Origin: Maratus speciosus
Taxonomy: Eukaryota; Arthropoda; Arachnida; Araneae; Salticidae
Direction of reading: 5' to 3'
Length of the DNA: 64,000 nt
Assembly: GCA_963932465.1 (NCBI GenBank)
Contig: OZ010790.1
Coordinates: 352,495,087 to 352,559,086, forward strand
Position numbers and translations under genes: made by a program
Notes under the pieces: generated by a model
Databases searched by the model: none
Seen by the model: the letters and a program-made list of their open reading frames with translations, nothing else
Told to the model about the DNA's origin: nothing
Shown: positions 12,269 through 23,670 of the stretch, piece by piece
Layout: each line of letters begins with the position of its first letter
Position numbering within the stretch: position 1 is the stretch's first letter

Positions 12269-12340
12269 GCCCAGTTAGCTTAAACGGAAAAGCATTGACC
12301 TTGTAAGCCAAGGATCTGGGTTCTATTCTCGGCCTGGGCA
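12269..12340 (+). pseudogene. Decayed second copy of the tRNA-Thr-like sequence
   Basis: This is the plus-strand mirror of the 11861-11932 sequence in the other arm. The D and anticodon regions are kept (loop CTTGTAA). The T arm reads GGGTTCTATTCTCGG, so the B box and two T-stem pairs are damaged, and one anticodon-stem base differs. It is followed by CATTTTTTCGCTCAGTTGG. Probably transcriptionally inert. Confidence 0.6.
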
Positions 12341-12439
12341 TTTTTTCGCTCAGTTGGAAATATTCAAAAAAAAAAAAAAATCGTATGATAACTTTACCAA
12401 TCAGTTTGATTGTGTTAAATTGATAGTTCATCTTAATAT

Positions 12440-13320
12440 TATTTTTAAAGCTTTGTTTAAAGAAAGCAAACATTCACAAGCACGTGGAACATAACAGGCG
12501 TGTTTATTACTCTCATGCATTATTATACAAATATGATATCATATTCCATTATTATTTTTGATTTGTGAAATTGCGTAAAATCAAATGTATGTACTTTCTT
12601 TATAATAAAGGGATTTTATAATAAAGTTTTGAGAATGAGTGACTTTTACGTGGAAATTTTCTAAACTAGTGTGTGTGTGAGCAAAAATAGTAGAACTGCG
12701 CTTTGTTTACGGTATTTGCTCTTTCGGTTAACCAGACACATAGAAATTTAAAATTATTCAATTTAAGATAGTTTTTTTTATTTGTCATCCTTATTGACTG
12801 AACGCCGGTTTCAACTTTTTTATTTTTAAATATATAACAGTAAAGTATTATTAAAATATATTTGTTAGCATTTTGCTTCTAAGTAAAAATTAAAATAGCA
12901 TAAAAATATAAAGTTTGAAAGAAAATAGAAATACAGAATCCCACGAAATACTATACACATGCGTATAAGGATTATTATTTAAGGAATGAAAAGAAAATCC
13001 GATATTCTGAAAATAAAGATATTTTCGAATTTCCACGATGACGTTCGATATAAGAACGTGGGACGCACAGGATTCTATTTTTACATAACTATCTTCAATA
13101 ACACATAATAAACAATGTTTTTTTTAACTTATAAATAGAAAACGTTTTATAGATACTAATGGTTATTTGATTAAAATTTAAACAGCCTGCTTAATATTTG
13201 AAGTTTTACATTATGTAATAAAAAAAATTCGTGAATGTATGTTAAAAATTTAATTTTTCATGAAATATTTAAAAATATTCCTACCGAATAAAAATGAACT
13301 TGAAACACTAGAACATGTTT
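12440..13320. other. AT-rich sequence without recognised features
   Basis: No motif, terminal repeat or coding signal seen. Confidence 0.4.
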
Positions 13321-13329
13321 TACGGAATA

Positions 13330-15010
13330 AAAGAATCACACGCAGTTTTATTGAATATCAACGATGCTATGGTAACTGAGAAACTGAATGTATTCTGAAG
13401 GGACGACGACGACTTTACTCGACCTGTAAGTGAACTTGATAAAATGTTCAATAAATATTAAAGTATTCCTTGAACTTTAAAGAAAAGAAGAGGAAGCAGA
13501 AATTCAATTTTGAAACACTTTTCTGAAAAGAACTCAAAAATATATTTTACCATGCTATGTTAAATTTACATTTTTTTTTTTAAATTATTATTTGCCATGT
13601 TGAAAAATGTTCAATTCCTAAAAATCAGAATTCTGTTTGGTTTGCATGGGAGCGTAATTATGAATGAGAATCTTTGTTTCACAAGATTAATAAAATATTT
13701 TTTTTTTCATTTCAGCGAAAAGATGAAAAGATGTAGAAATGTCTGAGCGTTTTTTTTCTTGCTTTTCACTTTTTTTTTTTTTGGAACACTTTCCAACATT
13801 GTAGATAATTGTTTATGATTTCGATTTTTTCCTCTTCCATTTCCCGTATATTGATGTTTTATACGGTATGTTCGATATCGAAAATGAAATGTGTAGCCAT
13901 TATAGTTCATTTAAAGGGAAAAATCAAAGGAATTACGTTACATTACTGTCTAAGGGTAAAATCGTTTGTAGTGTATTTTAATTATTTTGCGCAGTTATAA
14001 ATACAGTAAAATTGATATGCATTACTCAGATGCACTAAAATATGCTTTCTGTTGAACATAGAGTGTAAAACATTTATCATTCAATTACAGAGTCGGACAA
14101 AATAATTAAGTGGTGTACTGTAGAAAAAGTACTTGCAGCGTATTTTACAGATCTTGCGGTATTTCAAATACAATGAAACTGACAGGCATTACTAAAGTTC
14201 ACTATACGGTACTTTTTTCTATAATACGATGTTCATATACTTACCGTTTATTTACCGACATAATCCGAAGACCTCGGTTACACTACTACTTGTAAGCGAT
14301 ATTTGTTGGAAGCGAGAATTCTGTGGTATTAAGTGTTGTTAAAGTTAAACTAACATTTCCATACCAGTTAGTGTACATAAATGACTTAGGGCATCTACAG
14401 AGATACACAAAAGAATCTGTAACCGCTAACTATGTATAGGAGTTAATAGTTTTACGGTGGTTTTTAATGTAGTTATGGATTTTGTAGACGAAACATACTT
14501 AGTATACTGAGAAATGTTTGCAGAATATAAATAAATTTATATGCAGGAATAAGCAAATATCTTTATAAATGGCCGTCTATGAATGGTAATTCCTGGAAAT
14601 GTATTTTTAGTAGTTTTATGAGTTTTTTTAATTGTATAAATGAAATGTTAGTTAATATGAAGCAAGTTTAAAAGTACGTTGGCAATATATAAGGCTTTAC
14701 ATAATAACACCAGTAATGTTTTACAGTTATACGTTTATTCTTACAAAACTAAACTTCAGCGTACTTTGTAGAAAACATTCAAATATATATGTCATATACA
14801 AAGATGCACAAAAAAAGTGGAGTACCTTTGAGGAAACTGATTTATTAATTTCCTTAAATGTGTTTCTTTAAATGAATTATGAGTTTTGAAAATTGTTTGC
14901 TTTCGTATTTTCTTTACCTTATTAAACATTATAGTTAAATTATTCTAGATGCGATTGAATGTGTTTCATAATCAATGCAAGTGGTATGACTTTCCTGTCT
15001 GTTAATAATT
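13330..15010. repeat. Dispersed long repeat, copy 1
   Basis: Shares ordered blocks with 33440-35400 in the same orientation: CAGTTTTATTGAATATCAAC, AATAAATATTAAAGTATTCC, GTGTATTTTAAT, then TCAG(A/G)T(G/A)CACTAAAA, then a 'GGCCG..TTCTGGAAxTGTA..TAGTAGTTTTA' block, and GAGTACCTTT(G/A). The blocks are separated by diverged sequence, so the copies are old. No protein with a recognised domain is encoded, so the element class is unknown. Confidence 0.6.
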
Positions 15011-15795
15011 CCAAATAAATCACTTTCCAATAACATGCTTACAAAGATTGTTGTTTTATATATCCCGTAAAATTCAAAGCAGTATTGAGTTGATCTGTAA
15101 AGTTAATTTCACAAAGCCTTTTTTCTTTTATTTTTCATAGAAATTAGACTTTTATTAAGGGAATTCTTGCTTTGGTTATTACATCTTATAAAAGATTAAG
15201 TAGCGAAAGTGTGCACGAATCTTCTAATGTGAGACCACGATGTGACAACACCGTTAATTATGAATGTGACTTGTGTAGTTAAAGATTTAAAATGTAGAAA
15301 ATAGTATTTATTAAATATCAGTAATATATAACAGTTCATAAACATATATGAAATGTCACATCCCAATAAATTAGTATAAAATTATATTTCATTCTGTCAA
15401 AGGAAGGAACGAAAAGACTCCCAAACTGTAAATTACAATAATGAATTAGTAAAATTCAGTATAAAGAGGCAAGAAATAACATGGCTATAACACACTGGAA
15501 CACAATTAAAAATATTCGAATTTTATCGAATTGGTGACAGGCTGAGCTTCCATGAATTGTAGAATGCTCAAACATTAACATAAAGTTTTTATTACTTGTT
15601 TTATATTTATTATTTTTAATTTCAACTGCTAATATGGAAAACGGAATAAAGTTGAGTAATCATTATTGCACGTTGCATTGTCTACGTCAATGCACAGGCA
15701 TGTTTTGCCAACTTTTCTACTATTTTTAAAAGTTTAAATTTAAACATTTTAAATAATATCATAAGACGAAACACAATATTTCACCTTTATTCAAA
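15010..15795. other. AT-rich sequence without recognised features
   Basis: No coding signal or repeat end identified. Confidence 0.4.
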
Positions 15796-16958
15796 CATAA
15801 AATATATTACATGAACTTTAAAAAGATCACTGTTTTACTTAAAAGTGACGAAAATAATAAAAGAAGTTAAAAAATATTAATAATATAACGTTACAAGTTA
15901 AAAAATATACATTTTATTTACAACTTCTTCGTACTTTTAAACATTTCTAAGCTCTTTATCAGAGTATATTTTAATAACTATTTGCTGTTTATTTATATAA
16001 ATATGTCAGTTCGATTTGAAAGTGAAAGAGCTAATAATTATAAGAGTTGAAAGTAGAAGTAGAAGTTTCTTGGATTGAACTGAATTAAAGAAAATAGGTA
16101 TAATTATTAACTGCAGTTCCATTTGTTTTATTTCATTAAAATGTTCTCATACGTCACATTTGTTTTTAAATGCGTAGCTGGACAGTCGAAGATGCAGTGT
16201 TTCAGATTAAATTTGGATAGAAGTAAATATTTAACTGCCGTACTATAAACTTTAATACGTCATTTTTCTCAAGTTTTCGGGATATTGTACAATAAGTTGG
16301 GAATATTGTACGATTGGGCGTCCTTACATACTTGATAGTCTTTACACACGATTTCTGTGGATTCTCTGATAGTGAATACCACTATTAGAGTACACATACT
16401 TTCCAAACTAGTGGATGCCACTAGCATCCACTATAGGATAATCCATAGAAATCCTGTGTAAAGACAATCAAGAATTTAATGACGCCCTATCGTACATTAT
16501 TCCTAATTTATGGTTCAATACCCTGAAAATAATATCATGAGAACTTGAGGATAGTGACGCATTAAAGTTTATGGTACGACAGTTAAATACTCTCTTCTAT
16601 CCAAATTTAATCTGAAACACTGCTACTTCGAGTGTCCAAGCTACGCATTTAAAAAGGAAAGTGACGCTTGAGAGCAGAGTAATGTAATAATATAAATGGA
16701 ACTGCAGTTAACAATAATATATATTTTCTCTAATTATGTTCCATCTAAGAAGCTGTTACTTCTACTTTCAACTCCAATAATTATTGGATCTCCCATTTTC
16801 AAAACGAAATAAATATTTATATGAATAAACAAGAATTAGTTTTTTTTTTTTTTTTTATTAAACCAAAGAATTAAATCTGAATTCATTCATAATTATAAAA
16901 ACTTTTCAAAATAACAGACACTACATCACACTACATTAAAAGATAAAAACACTAAAAA

Positions 16959-17010
16959 GAATTTAAAAGGACGTTTCGGATTCATTCTGAATCCCTCATC
17001 AGCTAATTCC
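16959..17010 (-). ncRNA. Candidate type I hammerhead ribozyme (left arm)
   Basis: Minus strand: stem I strand GGAATTAG, core CTGATGA, stem II GGATTC/GAATCC with loop AGAAT, core GAAA, minimal palindromic helix III within ACGT, and the cleavage triplet GTC (break expected between 16970 and 16969). The 3' stem I strand CT-TTTA-AATTC pairs AG/CT and GAATT/AATTC around a bulge. One G is bulged at the base of stem II. A one-step helix III is typical of Penelope-type hammerheads that act as dimers. Activity is not shown by sequence alone. Confidence 0.6.
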
Positions 17011-17301
17011 TAATGTAAAAGTCATACTAGGTTTTAATGTGCAAAAAAGTAGAAAAAAATTACATCAAGTTGCCGAAACATTATAGTTAAAACAAAACTG
17101 AATATTCTATTGGTAGAGATGCAGCCTCGTTAATACACGTTGGTACTTCGTTGGTACAACAGAACTGCTGATTTAGCAATTAACGAGGCTGCATCACCAC
17201 CAATAGAATATTCAGTTTTGTTTTAACTATAATTTTTTGGCAACTTGATGTAATGTTTTTCTACTTGTTGAACATTAAAACCTAGTATGACTTTTACGTT
17301 A

Positions 17302-17353
17302 GGAATTAGCTGATGAGGGATTCAGATTGAATCCGAAACGTCCTTTTAAATTG
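17302..17353 (+). ncRNA. Candidate type I hammerhead ribozyme (right arm)
   Basis: Mirror copy of the left-arm motif. CTGATGA lies at 17310-17316, stem II GGATTC-AGATT-GAATCC at 17318-17334, GAAA at 17335-17338 and CGTC at 17339-17342, with cleavage expected after 17342. Stem I closes with AG/CT plus a weaker AATT/AATT pairing. The loop differs by one base from the other arm while all core residues are retained, which is compatible with constraint. Confidence 0.55.
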
Positions 17354-17599
17354 TTTTTATTGTTTTTATCTTTTAATGTAGTGTAATGTAATGTCTGTTA
17401 TTTTGAATTTTTTTATAATTAGGAATTAGTTACTAAAATATTCTCTGATGAAGAGCTTGGAAAAGCATGAATGTACTAAGAAGTTTTAAATAAAATGTCT
17501 ATTTTTTAAAATTATAACAGCTCTTTTATTATTTTAATCAGATTTTAAGTAAGACAGTGAACTTTATAAAATTCATATAATGTAATTTAAACGCTTTAA

Positions 17600-18025
17600 T
17601 TAACAGATTTCTGAAGCTGCTTATAACTAACATACTCAAACTGCGTTTTATAGCTAAATAATTAGTAGTTGATTTTAAATTAAATTTATATCAGTTCTAT
17701 TTTTTGTTTTACAGTATTTATTTTTAAATTAATTATACACAGAATACATAAACATCTAAATTCGAAATATATAAAAAATTGATAAGAAAAAAATGTTAGA
17801 ATCTTTTAAAATAACCTTGCAACATTTTAGGGCACACTGAAATTTGTACAATTTTTATAACCATTATGCGCTGACGTAAATTTGCTTGTTACAGCAATAG
17901 ATTATATTTTGTTTTGTTTTCATGAATATCAACTTCACCATAACAAAATTTTTGAAATCAAAATGTTAGGTTAGTTATAATTTTTAGCAAATTTCCTTTA
18001 AATTTCGTTATTAAAACTATAGCAA
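17600..18025. other. AT-rich sequence without recognised features
   Basis: No coding or repeat signal seen. Confidence 0.4.
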
Positions 18026-18026
18026 A

Positions 18027-18950
18027 TTAGGGTAGGGGAGTGCACAGTGAGACATGGTACACAGTGAGACAGCAGCCATTTTGACATATAGTTATAACTT
18101 TTTTTCCTAGCTGGAACACACACTGAACCACCTCATCTTATGCAGCACGTGTGTGTAGTTTCGGCACTCCGGTTACTCGTCCAACAAAATAGTAAGTAAT
18201 TATTTATTTTACAGGAGTTAAAGTTACATAAACGTCCATTTTAAAGTTTATTTCTTTCATTATGGCATATATTTACTTAACCAAACCTAGCTATACCTAA
18301 TGATAGGCTATGTCAACAAAATGACAAAAGCATTCAAAGATATGAAATTGAGGATGAAAAAGATATGGCACCCATTTTGTTACAACGTAACGAAAGTACA
18401 CATTGAGACACACAGTTGTGGTACACAGTGAGACGTGCCTCATTGTGTATCTACTATGCGGTTCTGACGTAAAAAATGTTATTTATTAATAAAATAAGGT
18501 TTTTTGTCTCTCTCTCTATCTCTGTGTGTGTAGGGGCGTGCGATGGCTAGTGAAATCTACTAAACATAAGAGGATGAAACGTTAGCCCAATGTCTGCCAT
18601 TGTCCACCCGAGGTTCATATTTAAAAAAAATATAATAATCCAGAAATATTAATTAGAAGTCATAAACTGCAGAAAATTATTGATAGAGTATAAAAATGTA
18701 TGATTTATGAAAATAAATACATTGTCTCACTGTGTACCACTTGTGGTACACAGTGAGTCAATTTTTGACACTCCGTTATGCTGCTTCTGTGCTTTTATAA
18801 ATACCTTTTTCAAAACCATTTATACATTAATGTATAGCGTATTTGTGTAGCTTAAAGATGGAGCAAAATTTTTCAAAGGAACAAAAATCGTTGCCATTCG
18901 TTAAGTAATAATAATTTCCGTCTCACTGTGTACTACCCTCCCCTAAATGA
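18027..18950. mobile_element. Terminal-repeat DNA element with 'CACAGTGAGAC' motif
   Basis: The left end TAGGGTAGGGGAGTGCACAG (continuing TGAGAC) and the right end GTCTCACTGTGTACTACCCT (continuing CCCCTA) are inverted copies of about 26 bp, flanked by AAT on each side as a possible 3 bp duplication. The word GTACACAGTGAGAC recurs near 18057, 18400, 18420, in palindromic form at 18721-18762, and at the right end. There is no transposase, so it is non-autonomous. The superfamily is not identified. Confidence 0.7.
18490..18620 (+). mobile_element. Fragment related to Helitron 5' end
   Basis: TATCTCTGTGTGTGTAGGGG, GATGGCTAGTGAAATCTACT and ACATAAGAGGATGAAACG align in order with the first ~100 bp of the Helitron at 37176 (CTCTGTGTGTGTGT, GGTGGCTAACGAAATCTAC, ACATAGGAGATTGAAA). 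It lies inside the 18027-18950 element, so it is either a nested insertion fragment or a captured piece. No CTAG-type 3' end is seen nearby. Confidence 0.45.
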
Positions 18951-19164
18951 AAAATCTAAAAGCCATATACTTAATAAAGTTTAAAATATTTGTTTGACTT
19001 GATATGTGACACTTAAAATAGATTGAAAGTTTTCTTTTTGTATATTATAAAGACATACACTTTTATAAGAATGAAGCTCTTAAAACATTGAAATGTTTCC
19101 AAGTGCCAGTTTTATTATACTTCAGACGAAATGAATGGAATGAAGAATCGTTTATAAAATAGAT

Positions 19165-19890
19165 CATAAGGTAAAGTACCCAAACCGTCAAAAAGAAAAA
19201 AAAAATGACAAATAATATTTCAAAAGATATGGAGTAATGAATTTATCCTAAAAGTTTGAAAATTATCTTGCATCTGTAGAATTTCCGAGATATTTTTTCT
19301 TAGAATAGGAAAAAGGAACGAAAGATATCTGTAATTCTAACATAATAAATATTTAATCATTTTCTTTGACGAATCGAGAAAAAAATGGATTTCATCTTTC
19401 TCTAACATCATCTTCCATTTAAAAATAATAATTAAAACATGAGATGAAGTACAACTGAAATATTTCACTTTAAACATGTATCGTCAGCTGGAGTAACTTT
19501 AGCCCATTAAAGGTAACTTTCGCTCAAGAGAGAAAAAGATATATTTATGCGATATTTTCTACATCGCTTCAGTTATTGACAAAGTTTTTGCCTCAAAATA
19601 TAGGTGTAATCATTAGCTTGAGGCTGGCAGCTCATTGTAAGTAATTCGAGAAGTTTCCACCGTGATAGCACCAGTGAAAGAAAAAACTGTGAAGAGGGTG
19701 ACAATTTTGCTCTTACAACTTTTGCCTTCCAAGCTGTAAATTAATTCATTTCGACCTTGGAAAGTACGTGTTATTATAACCTCATTGTTGTATATCAAGG
19801 CTTAATGTGGGAGAAAAGCGTTTTTCTAAGTTGCGGCAACTTTGCCCCAACATATGAGGCAACATTGGCCCAACCATTTATCATTTAAAT
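19165..19890. mobile_element. Possible element with repeated 'AACTTTRGCCC' motif
   Basis: GGTAAAGTACCCAAACCGTC near 19170, GTAACTTTAGCCCATTAAAG near 19492, and GGCAACTTTGCCCCAACATA plus GGCAACATTGGCCCAACC near 19837-19880 repeat a related word, in the manner of the keyword-bearing elements elsewhere in the window. The ends are not defined and there is no transposase. Low confidence. Confidence 0.25.
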
Positions 19891-19899
19891 ATTTCTATG

Positions 19900-21359
19900 T
19901 ACTTACTGTCAATCCATAAAATATGTTATATTTGAAGGGGAGCTTTTTCTTATTTCATTGAATTTAAACATAGATTTTTGGGGGCAATGTTTTTGATTAT
20001 TTTTGGTATACTTATGACAATAGACATTTTTGCTTATACGAACAATAATTTTGCTGAAATTTCGTCCTGTGTATTGGTTCCAACTGAAACAAACAGGGAA
20101 TTTATTGACAAAGATTACTATGACGTTGGAAATTTCATACTTGTGCTGTTTAATGGCAATATCTATCCTGGAAGTATTATTTTGAAATAAAAGGAAAGTT
20201 GTGTAGTTGACTGCATGGAAAAGATGTTAAAGTGTTGACGTTGGCCGAAGCGACCAGACAACTTTGAAGATGATTTTGCACTTATGCACTTTTTGATATA
20301 TTTACGAATTACTAATGCGAATCTACGTCGACAGAAAGGTTTTTTTTTGCGTTTGAGCACGAAATGAATGATGAAATAAATTTCCTACGTATTTTTAATT
20401 TGTTAAGTATTCAATTTTATTGCTTTGAGATATTATAATCTTAACAAAACGATTGCAAAGTAACTTTTTTGTATTTTTGTTTTTTTCAAATTGCACATAA
20501 GCTAAGTACTCTATTTCTAGAACGTGACTTATAAACATAAAAAAAAAATAAACTGCTATAGGAAAGTAGTAAAGACAGCACCGCGAGACTAATGTTAGGT
20601 AAATAATTTAACTTATTTTTGAAGGTACGCAATAATAATAATAATAATAAATATAAGGTATCCGTTTCAGGTCATATAAAAATCATCTTTACTCTACGCA
20701 AAGCCGCTCGTGATTAGAAAGAAAACTCAAGAGGTAAAGTTCTCTGGTAAAAAGTTGAAGGCAAATCCTCCATTCTTTTAAGGCAAGGAATATCGAAAAT
20801 GATGTCATGTTCCATATTCAAAGAGTTATTTTTCTTCAAATTAACTTATGCTTACGTATAACAGTTCTGCATTGTATCGATGATATATTATTGAAAATGT
20901 TTATTATGCTTGTCATAAACTCTTTAACCCATTAAGAATTACACATGCATAAAAAATAACGATTTTACTTGCAAAATATCAAAGAATCAAACCGTAACTA
21001 ATAAAACACCAGTAAAGTAATGATCAAATAAATTATCCTGAAAGCTAATATAAACGTATACGTCATAAATTACAAATAAATTGATAATATATAATTTTAA
21101 CTAGGTGCATAGCAACGCTGTGTCTTCTGTTTCCATTGTATGACATCATTCGATTTTGGGAGAAATAATAAATCTAGTTTTCTTATACATTAAAAAATAT
21201 ATATTTACATTATTAGTATTATTAAGTTTGTTAGTATTAAAAATTCAAAATTATATTTAAATTGTAGTATAATTGAAAATTATATTTTGTAGTTACGTAA
21301 TTATGATGCAATTACATATACCATAATGTCTTTTTTTTTTTTTTTTTGAATGACAACAC

Positions 21360-21408
<49 letters not shown>

Positions 21409-23660
21409 ATTGGTCAAGTGGACTATGGATAAAATTTCGAGCGATTGCCATATTACTTTATATATTAATCTGTATGTGCTTCATGTTTGCAAGCAACCTC
21501 TCTCTTATAATGACAGTTTAATTCTACTAAAAATGCAACGTAATTTAAAATTTTTATTTCGAAATGTTTCAACATTTGGAGAGCATATAGTTCTTTCAAA
21601 TCTTTTGAATTTCGTGGCATTTAAATCGCATCATTCTTACGTATACATTTTTTTTTTTTTTTAATTTCAAGAGTTACAATTCATGATTCATATTAAATAT
21701 GATGTCATTTTCATCTAGTAAATGATTCCATGTTCAGGAAACCGGCGGATAATCTTAAAAAAATCTATGGAAGAATTTTAGTGATATATTACGGCAAAAT
21801 CGGTGCAGAAACGTTCTAGCAAATTAGTATAACATTCGAGATACTCGGAATAACAATCGAAAAATAAGCGATATTATATGCATTTATTAACCATTTGGAA
21901 AAATGGTTACTGTTGTTCTACTAATGTTCTGGTGTACTACTAATGTTCTGGTACGTACTGTACGTACCAGTATTATTGAAGTATTTCAGATTCTTTTTGT
22001 TGCAATAATAAAGTAAATGTGGAAATAAGTGACATAACATTTACTGTACGCTTTTTAATTAAAATATAAACAAACAGTCATTTAATTGATTTCTACAAAC
22101 ATAACATAATTACAGATATCTGTTTAAAAATTCAGACAGCAGAAGACAATTATGATATACCAGTTATACCTAATTGAATCTTTTATTTCCGTTTCAATTT
22201 GAATGAAAAAGTTACAAAAAAGTGTACATAATTCTATTTTTTTCTTTGTTTTAGCGTTAATTGAGTTATTTATTTGCAAAATTGTTTGAAACGTATCAGA
22301 AAAGAAAATCTCGGAAAAGTGCAAGAAGAATTGCTCAATACAAACAGATCGTCAGATTTTTATTACAGATTTGGAACGGAGAATTCAGTTTTGCACTGAC
22401 GAGATCCATAATTTTAGATGTTTATTTCCGTTCCTCAATTTTGGATGCGAATTGGATAACAAAAAATCTTCCTTTAACATTTTTCATGTTAGTTTTTATT
22501 TAAAATGAATAAATTGTGAGCTATAAATTGAATCGATATAAAATTACAGTTTTGTTTTCTATATTTTCCATAACTGTGTAAAATTGGCATATTTTAGAAG
22601 GGATTTTTACTTAAAGTTGAATATATTGTTTAATTAGCCTTATTTTGTTTTTTATGTGATGTACTTTCATCGCATACTAGGTGATCATTTCCCACTTATC
22701 ATTGAAATCCTGTGCTGTGAGCACTATAAATAAATATTAGTTCGTTATGCATATTAATCCAATTTTAATTTTAAATAAAATGAATTGTATGCTAAAAATC
22801 GCAGAGATATAAAATTACTTTTATTTATTGATCTTTCTTATCGGTCCACTCTGATTAGAATATTTTCGATAGCGTAGTTCGGCGAAAAACAGTTTTTAAG
22901 ACTTTTTTTTTCTTTTCTATGTACAAAAAAACCCATAAATTTGTATCCTACGTTATCATATTTTTGTTTATCAATGGTGTAGTCATTGGTTTTAGACCAG
23001 GTGATAAAATATGATTTTCTTATACTGAATCATCCAGTTTTTTAATTAAAATATGATATAAGTCCCAAGTTAAAAATCTATTTGTTATAATGCATAAATA
23101 TTAATTAGATATTTTAATATTCGTTAAGTTTACTAAAACTGATCAATAAGTTCACCATTTTTTTAATATTGAAAGATTAGTTGATTGATTTTTTACCTTA
23201 TTTTTTCATGTTCTAACAAAGAACTACTTTAAATATCCAGGTACAAAAGATTGTAGATTGTAGACAAAACATTCTCTATCGACCATTGTTAAGTTTAATG
23301 TTAGTTATACAATCGTTTTTTTATCCTATCATGACAATGTGACAGAAATACATGTTTTTTAATGTGCCTTTTAACTTACGTCTTCTAAATAGTCGAATGA
23401 ACTTATCAATTGAAGCTTTTTTGAAAATCAGTGGTAGTTTAATTTTACATAAAATTATAACATATGCTGAAATATTATGACAATAAAAATATAAACATAT
23501 GACAGATTATTAATGACTTTTATGTAAAGGATTATGTATACTATTTAAAATTTACTTTATAAGATTTAAAAGTAGATATAACTCATCAATAATTTTTAGA
23601 ATAATTCACTGTAGTAATTTTTACAGGACAAAGTTGATGAACATTATATATATATATATA
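19900..23660. other. AT-rich stretch, with poly-A and short microsatellites
   Basis: Holds an AAT microsatellite near 20630-20650, an inverted pair around GGTACGTACTGTACGTACC near 21950, a poly-A tract at 21365-21406, and a TA microsatellite at 23646-23670. Several short open frames show no recognisable domain or plausible composition. No gene supported. Confidence 0.45.
21365..21406. repeat. Poly-A tract of about 42 nt
   Basis: An uninterrupted A-run follows GGGT at 21361-21364. It could be the tail of a retroposed copy, but no SINE or LINE body was recognised upstream. Confidence 0.8.
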
Positions 23661-23670
23661 TATATATATA

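Larger units (their letters stand above)
11823..12376. repeat. Near-perfect long inverted repeat, arms ~235 bp
   Basis: Positions 11831-12065 are the reverse complement of 12136-12370 with only a few mismatches; the copies extend slightly outward, interrupted by an A-run on the right. The ~70 bp centre (TTTTCGCTCAGTTGGAAATA onward, through CCAATCAGTTTGATTGTG) is repeated in direct orientation just outside the right arm (about 12345-12420). The pattern is consistent with two SINE copies in head-to-head arrangement. Such a structure can form a large hairpin and is prone to assembly artefacts. Confidence 0.85.
16842..17422 (-). mobile_element. Nested foldback with 9 bp target duplication and hammerhead cores
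   Basis: Arms 16891-17134 and 17179-17420 are inverted repeats around a 44 bp centre. The insertion is bounded by GAATTAGTT at 16833-16841 and again at 17423-17431, a perfect 9 bp duplication. The uninserted sequence is recoverable from the other arm of the host foldback. A T-run begins the left side, which suggests retroposition with a poly-A tail on the minus strand. Each arm carries CTGATGA..GAAACGTC. The inverted arms, target duplication and ribozyme motif together fit a non-autonomous Penelope-like retroelement. That class assignment is inference. Confidence 0.65.
15800..17585. mobile_element. Large foldback element (outer), possibly Penelope-like
   Basis: The left arm from about 15800 to 16378 is the reverse complement of sequence from about 16421 to 17585, once the nested insertion at 16842-17422 is removed. 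Matching landmarks are TTACTTAAAAGT / AGTAAG near the ends, AAATAAAATG near 17500, AAGTAGAAGTAGAAGTTTCT, AACTGCAGTTCCATTT and CAGTGTTTCAGATTAAATTT. The right arm carries CTGATGAAGAGCTTGGAAAA at 17444-17463 and the left arm a mirrored decayed version near 15955. Inverted terminal repeats with such motifs occur in Penelope-like elements, but no reverse transcriptase is present. Confidence 0.6.

Noticed and set aside
19978..20190. Small secreted or membrane protein (MGAMFLIIFGILMTIDIF start)
   Set aside because: The hydrophobic start is suggestive, but the frame is short, AT-driven, and has no homology I recognise or splice/promoter context.
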